A program made the translations under genes and the position numbers. The notes under the pieces are model-generated. The model had not been told where the DNA came from. It made no database searches and saw only the letters and a program-made list of their open reading frames with translations. A stretch of 64,000 nucleotides of DNA, from the NCBI GenBank assembly GCA_034770075.1, contig CM068385.1, positions 71,802,479-71,866,478 on the forward strand, written 5' to 3'. Shown in pieces: positions 61,259 through 64,000 of the stretch; positions within the stretch are counted from its first letter, which is position 1; the number at the start of each line of letters is the position of its first letter. The DNA comes from Aralia elata (lineage: Eukaryota > Streptophyta > Magnoliopsida > Apiales > Araliaceae).

Positions 61259-62824
61259 ATGACGTCCTCAGATGTCGTGGTATGCTTGGATTCCATTCCT
61301 CCTACAGGGTTGGTTGGCAACCTCCTCCGTTGGTTGGACAGTTTATCGCCGGCTGACCGAGTCATTGCAGATGGTCTTTTGGGACACTCCCGGTCCTTAT
61401 TAACCTTTCAGGTGCCAGTGGGCTTTGTGGATGGTATTTTGAGATATTGGGTCCCTGCTCGTCAAGTGTTCAGGCTAGGGACAGTAGAGCTGACCCCCAC
61501 CCTCGAGGAGTATGGTCGCTTCACCGGTTTGCCTCTGGATAGACCTTGTGCCAGGATCACATCTGGTCCCATGCGCCGTCAGTTCTTGACCTTTACTGGG
61601 TTGCGGAGGGCGGTTCTGCTATCGGCGATCACATCAGATCACTTGGTTCCTCTTCACTTTTTGGTTGACCGATTCGGCTCACCTAACAGTTTTCGCCACT
61701 TCTCTGGGGATTTTTCTGTATCGGAGGAGCGCTGGGGCGTTTTGAGGCTAGACGTTTTGATGGCCTGTATCCTCTCAGTTCTGTACTTGCCCGCGGGACC
61801 CGATCATTTGGACATGCGGGTGGTCGCGGCCGTTAGGGCCCTTCAGGAGGATCACACCATTCTTCCCATGATACTGGCGGATACTTATATGTCAGCCTCA
61901 TACTATCAATCCTTCCGAGGCCGAGTATTCCGAGGGAGCTCGACTTTGTTGTATGTGTGGTTCATGAGTCATCTTAGTCCCATCGGCCACCTCCGTCGCC
62001 AAGGGTTTTGCTTCAGTCATGACATAACCACGCAGTTTTCATTTCGTCCTGTGAGCTGTACTGATGCGGCCTCCTGGACAGCATTTCTGTCGGTCATCGA
62101 AGATCCCTTTCATCTCCTGGTTTATTCGGGTTATTGCTCCTTTATGAGCTTCTTGACTCATGTGTCCGACCTGGACTTCATTCCCATTGCTGGCTTGAGG
62201 GGTGTGACGACTTATCATCCCATGGCGGTGATGGGGCAGTTTGATCAGACACAGGATTTCCACCCTTTCACGAGCGCGGCCGACTACCGATTCCCTACAT
62301 CATCCCAGACAGAGAGAGATCTACTGCGGGTATATGATCTTTGGCCTCGTAGGATCCTGGCCGAGTACAATGATAGTTGCCCCATCCAGACATTCGCTTA
62401 TGTGCAATGGTTGCGCGGAGATTCGGATGCGGTTGGTGTGAGTCAGACTGGGACTTTTGACGACTCTGGAGTGACTTTCCCAAACGATACCATATATCAC
62501 TCGATCTCAGTCGACTCTCTCCCTAGTCAGGACACTGAACATAGCCGGATCCGACTGTCTTTGATGGCTATTGAATCTGAGAGGGATGCCGCCATTGCTG
62601 AGAGGGATGTTGCTATTCTAGCCAGAGATGCTGCCATAGCTGATAGAGATGCCATTGCTCTTCAGGCTAGGACAGTCATAGATGCACACTCTGGGACTGT
62701 CAGCCGAGCCGCTGCCTTGTTGGACCGCATCGACATGATGGGACAGCAGATTTCAGGGGATACTGATGCCTCAGATCTATCCACCACCTTATCCATCCTG
62801 CTTCAGTTAGTTGCAGATTTGTAG
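61259..62824 (+). CDS. DUF7745 / plant mobile domain-like protein, antisense in element D
   Basis: 521 residues, uninterrupted. The ATG lies directly after TATTTTCACAG, an intron acceptor, so a 5' untranslated intron is likely. Residues 55-95 read WVPARQVFRLGTVELTPTLE and EYGRFTGLPLDRP. This is the conserved opening of DUF7745-type proteins. Also typical are LRLDVLMACILSVLYLP, ALQEDHTILPMILADTYMS and STLLYVWFMSHL. The C-terminal 60-80 residues are an Ala-rich coiled coil (ESERDAAIAERDVAILARDA). It lies 215 bases after the first antisense gene and 510 bases from the convergent integrase end. Extra antisense ORFs at this site are known in Tat/Ogre elements; the function is not established. An intact frame in a nested element suggests recent activity. 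Confidence 0.72.
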   Translation: MTSSDVVVCLDSIPPTGLVGNLLRWLDSLSPADRVIADGLLGHSRSLLTFQVPVGFVDGILRYWVPARQVFRLGTVELTPTLEEYGRFTGLPLDRPCARITSGPMRRQFLTFTGLRRAVLLSAITSDHLVPLHFLVDRFGSPNSFRHFSGDFSVSEERWGVLRLDVLMACILSVLYLPAGPDHLDMRVVAAVRALQEDHTILPMILADTYMSASYYQSFRGRVFRGSSTLLYVWFMSHLSPIGHLRRQGFCFSHDITTQFSFRPVSCTDAASWTAFLSVIEDPFHLLVYSGYCSFMSFLTHVSDLDFIPIAGLRGVTTYHPMAVMGQFDQTQDFHPFTSAADYRFPTSSQTERDLLRVYDLWPRRILAEYNDSCPIQTFAYVQWLRGDSDAVGVSQTGTFDDSGVTFPNDTIYHSISVDSLPSQDTEHSRIRLSLMAIESERDAAIAERDVAILARDAAIADRDAIALQARTVIDAHSGTVSRAAALLDRIDMMGQQISGDTDASDLSTTLSILLQLVADL

Positions 62825-63333
62825 ATTGTTTTATTTCCTGCATAGACTATGTTAATTTCATCGGTTATTTGAGAAGGAAATCTTGTAACAAAAGACTTAT
62901 ATATGTACACAGGTATTTAAATTTAGTCATTTTCCCTCTTTGTTGTATCGTTGCCCTTCATTGGATCATCATTTTATCCGGTTGGTCATGATTTTGACAT
63001 TTCGCTTTCTTTCTCTTCTCAAGTCTTGATGGAGATTTGACAGATATTGCCGTACCCCCGTCGATTTCATTGGATTGAGTTTCAGACTTTGGCTAACTGT
63101 TTGGTTTAATCAGGGTTATGTCAATTTGGTATGGAAAGGATTGGTCGGTTGATTTTGGGACAGTTTTGAGGGTTTAGGACGGTTTGTCTGGCTGTTGGGG
63201 ATTGGTTTTGCTTTAGGGGAAGGATTATTTTTTATGGCTCGGACCGCGCCCTGATGGCTGCCTACGTACCCCCACAAGTTGGGAGATCAGGTCCTACGTA
63301 GTTCGCTTTTCAAAGGAAAAGGAAATTGATGAT
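62825..63333. other. Spacer between the antisense gene and integrase
   Basis: Contains the convergent 3' ends. At 63258-63306 CCTACGTA occurs twice around GGGAGATCAGG; a similar block follows integrase in other Ogre-like elements. No gene seen. Confidence 0.6.
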
Positions 63334-64000
63334 TTAAGCGTAGAATCGCTTCACTGAGTAAGAATTTAGGGGTTGTGGAAATGTCTCACCATCCATTTCC
63401 TGCAATATGAGGGCTCCTCCGGATAGCACCTTTTTAATTACAAAAGGTCCCTCCCAGTTTGGGGCAAACTTCCCCTTGGCTTCGTCTTGGCAAGGCATGA
63501 CTCTCTTTAGCACCAGGTCATTCTCCTTGAATTTCCGAGGTCTTATCCTTTTGTCATATGATCGGGAGATCCTTTGTTGATATAACTGACCGTGCCAAAC
63601 AGCAGCCACCCTCCTTTCATCAATTAGGGCCAACTGGTCGTATCGATCTTGCATCCAATCCTCCTCGCTTATCTGAGCATCGATCATTATTCTGAGGGAT
63701 GTCATCTCAACCTCAATTGGCAGGACGACCTCCATTCCATACACCAAAGCGTAAGGGGTTGCCCCTGTAGAAGTACGCGTTGATGTTCGATATGCCAGCA
63801 GGGTGAGGGGTAGCAGATCTGGCCATCCCCGATGATTAGCAGACATTTTTGCCATGATTTTCTTGATGTTCTTATTGGCAGCTTCCACTGCCCCATTCAT
63901 TTTGGGACGGTAAATGACAGAGTTGAGGTGTTTGATCTTAAACTGGTCGCACAATCCCTTCATGAGGGCGTTGTTCAAATTCTTAGCATTATCGGAGACC
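63334..64000 (-). CDS. Integrase of element D (C-terminal part, runs off the window)
   Basis: The minus-strand frame is open from the window edge to 63334. It begins VSDNAKNLNNALMKG, where SDNA corresponds to the second catalytic Asp. RPKMNGAVEAANKNIKKI follows, carrying the catalytic Glu. Next come WPDLLPLTLLAYRTSTRTST and GATPYALVYGMEVVLPIEVE, a classic Ty3 integrase core end, then RKFKENDLVLKRV and GPFVIKKVLSGGALILQE of the C-terminal domain, ending VKRFYA. No chromodomain is present, as expected of the Tat/Ogre lineage. The first catalytic Asp and the zinc finger lie outside the window. No stop or frameshift is seen. Confidence 0.92.
   Translation of the reverse strand, partial: VSDNAKNLNNALMKGLCDQFKIKHLNSVIYRPKMNGAVEAANKNIKKIMAKMSANHRGWPDLLPLTLLAYRTSTRTSTGATPYALVYGMEVVLPIEVEMTSLRIMIDAQISEEDWMQDRYDQLALIDERRVAAVWHGQLYQQRISRSYDKRIRPRKFKENDLVLKRVMPCQDEAKGKFAPNWEGPFVIKKVLSGGALILQEMDGETFPQPLNSYSVKRFYA

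Larger units (their letters stand above)
55282..64000 (-). mobile_element. Element D: Ogre/Tat-like retrotransposon (partial)
   Basis: On the minus strand the order is integrase (to 63334), a 505-bp spacer, two genes on the opposite strand, palindromes and a 35-bp repeat array, polypurine tract (57405-57419), 3' LTR (55282-57404). The 5' part lies beyond the window. The left flank AATAG is the candidate target duplication. This is the expected Ogre layout with extra ORFs. Confidence 0.9.

Noticed and set aside
1..64000. Host protein-coding, tRNA or rRNA genes
   Set aside because: None found; every coding motif belongs to a retrotransposon or to genes carried inside one.

Overview
The window is plant nuclear DNA, almost certainly from a eudicot with a repeat-rich genome. 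It consists entirely of nested LTR retrotransposons. I found no host gene, tRNA, rRNA or CRISPR array. The evidence for a plant is the set of families present: Athila/Tat-type elements primed by tRNA-Asp, Ogre/Tat-type elements with TGTAGACACCC LTR ends and a tRNA-Arg-like primer site, Tekay-like Ty3 chromoviruses primed by initiator tRNA-Met, and a TNT1-94-like Copia family. The species cannot be named from the sequence.

Layout, with element names used below. Element A (1-6132, + strand) is a non-autonomous Athila-like element with only gag and protease remnants; the window opens inside its 5' LTR, and its 3' LTR (3974-6132) carries a CpG-rich repeat block just upstream of a TATA box. A sits in the LTR of Ty3 element G (6133-8962, + strand). 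G's leader ORF, a coiled-coil protein, is cut by Copia-1 (minus strand). Copia-1's 3' LTR (8963-9617 plus 20380-21548) was itself split by Ogre-like element B (9618-20379, minus strand, target duplication ATAAA). Copia-1 pol runs 21549-23638. Next come an LTR-like fragment E (23639-25752), a decayed minus-strand Ty3 relative of G called H (25752-27840), a second Athila-like fragment I (27841-28595), and a fused 3' LTR and RNase H remnant of an H-type element (28596-29322).

Copia-2 (minus strand) begins at 29323. Its 3' LTR is split by element C (29648-52097, target duplication TGGGT), which has 5.4-kb LTRs and essentially no coding capacity. Inside C lies element F (36548-46434), a Tekay-type chromovirus arranged LTR-internal-LTR-partial gag. 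F has intact gag and RT but has lost most of RNase H and the integrase core. Copia-2 pol (53598-55281) is interrupted by element D (55282 to beyond the window end, minus strand), another Ogre-like element.

Element D is the most informative. Between its integrase (minus strand, 63334-64000) and its 3' LTR lie two genes on the opposite strand (59073-61043 and 61259-62824). They resemble plant mobile domain and DUF7745 proteins. Next to the LTR is an array of 35-bp repeats. Element B keeps the same layout, but its copy of the second gene is replaced by a minisatellite that seems to have grown out of that gene's first codons. Other structure includes a 20-bp palindrome scattered through the Ogre LTRs, a cluster of TCP-type GTGGGACCCAC dyads upstream of the TATA box of F, and a four-copy hairpin repeat in the F leader.

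All reading was by eye. Divergence values, family assignments and expression were not computed.
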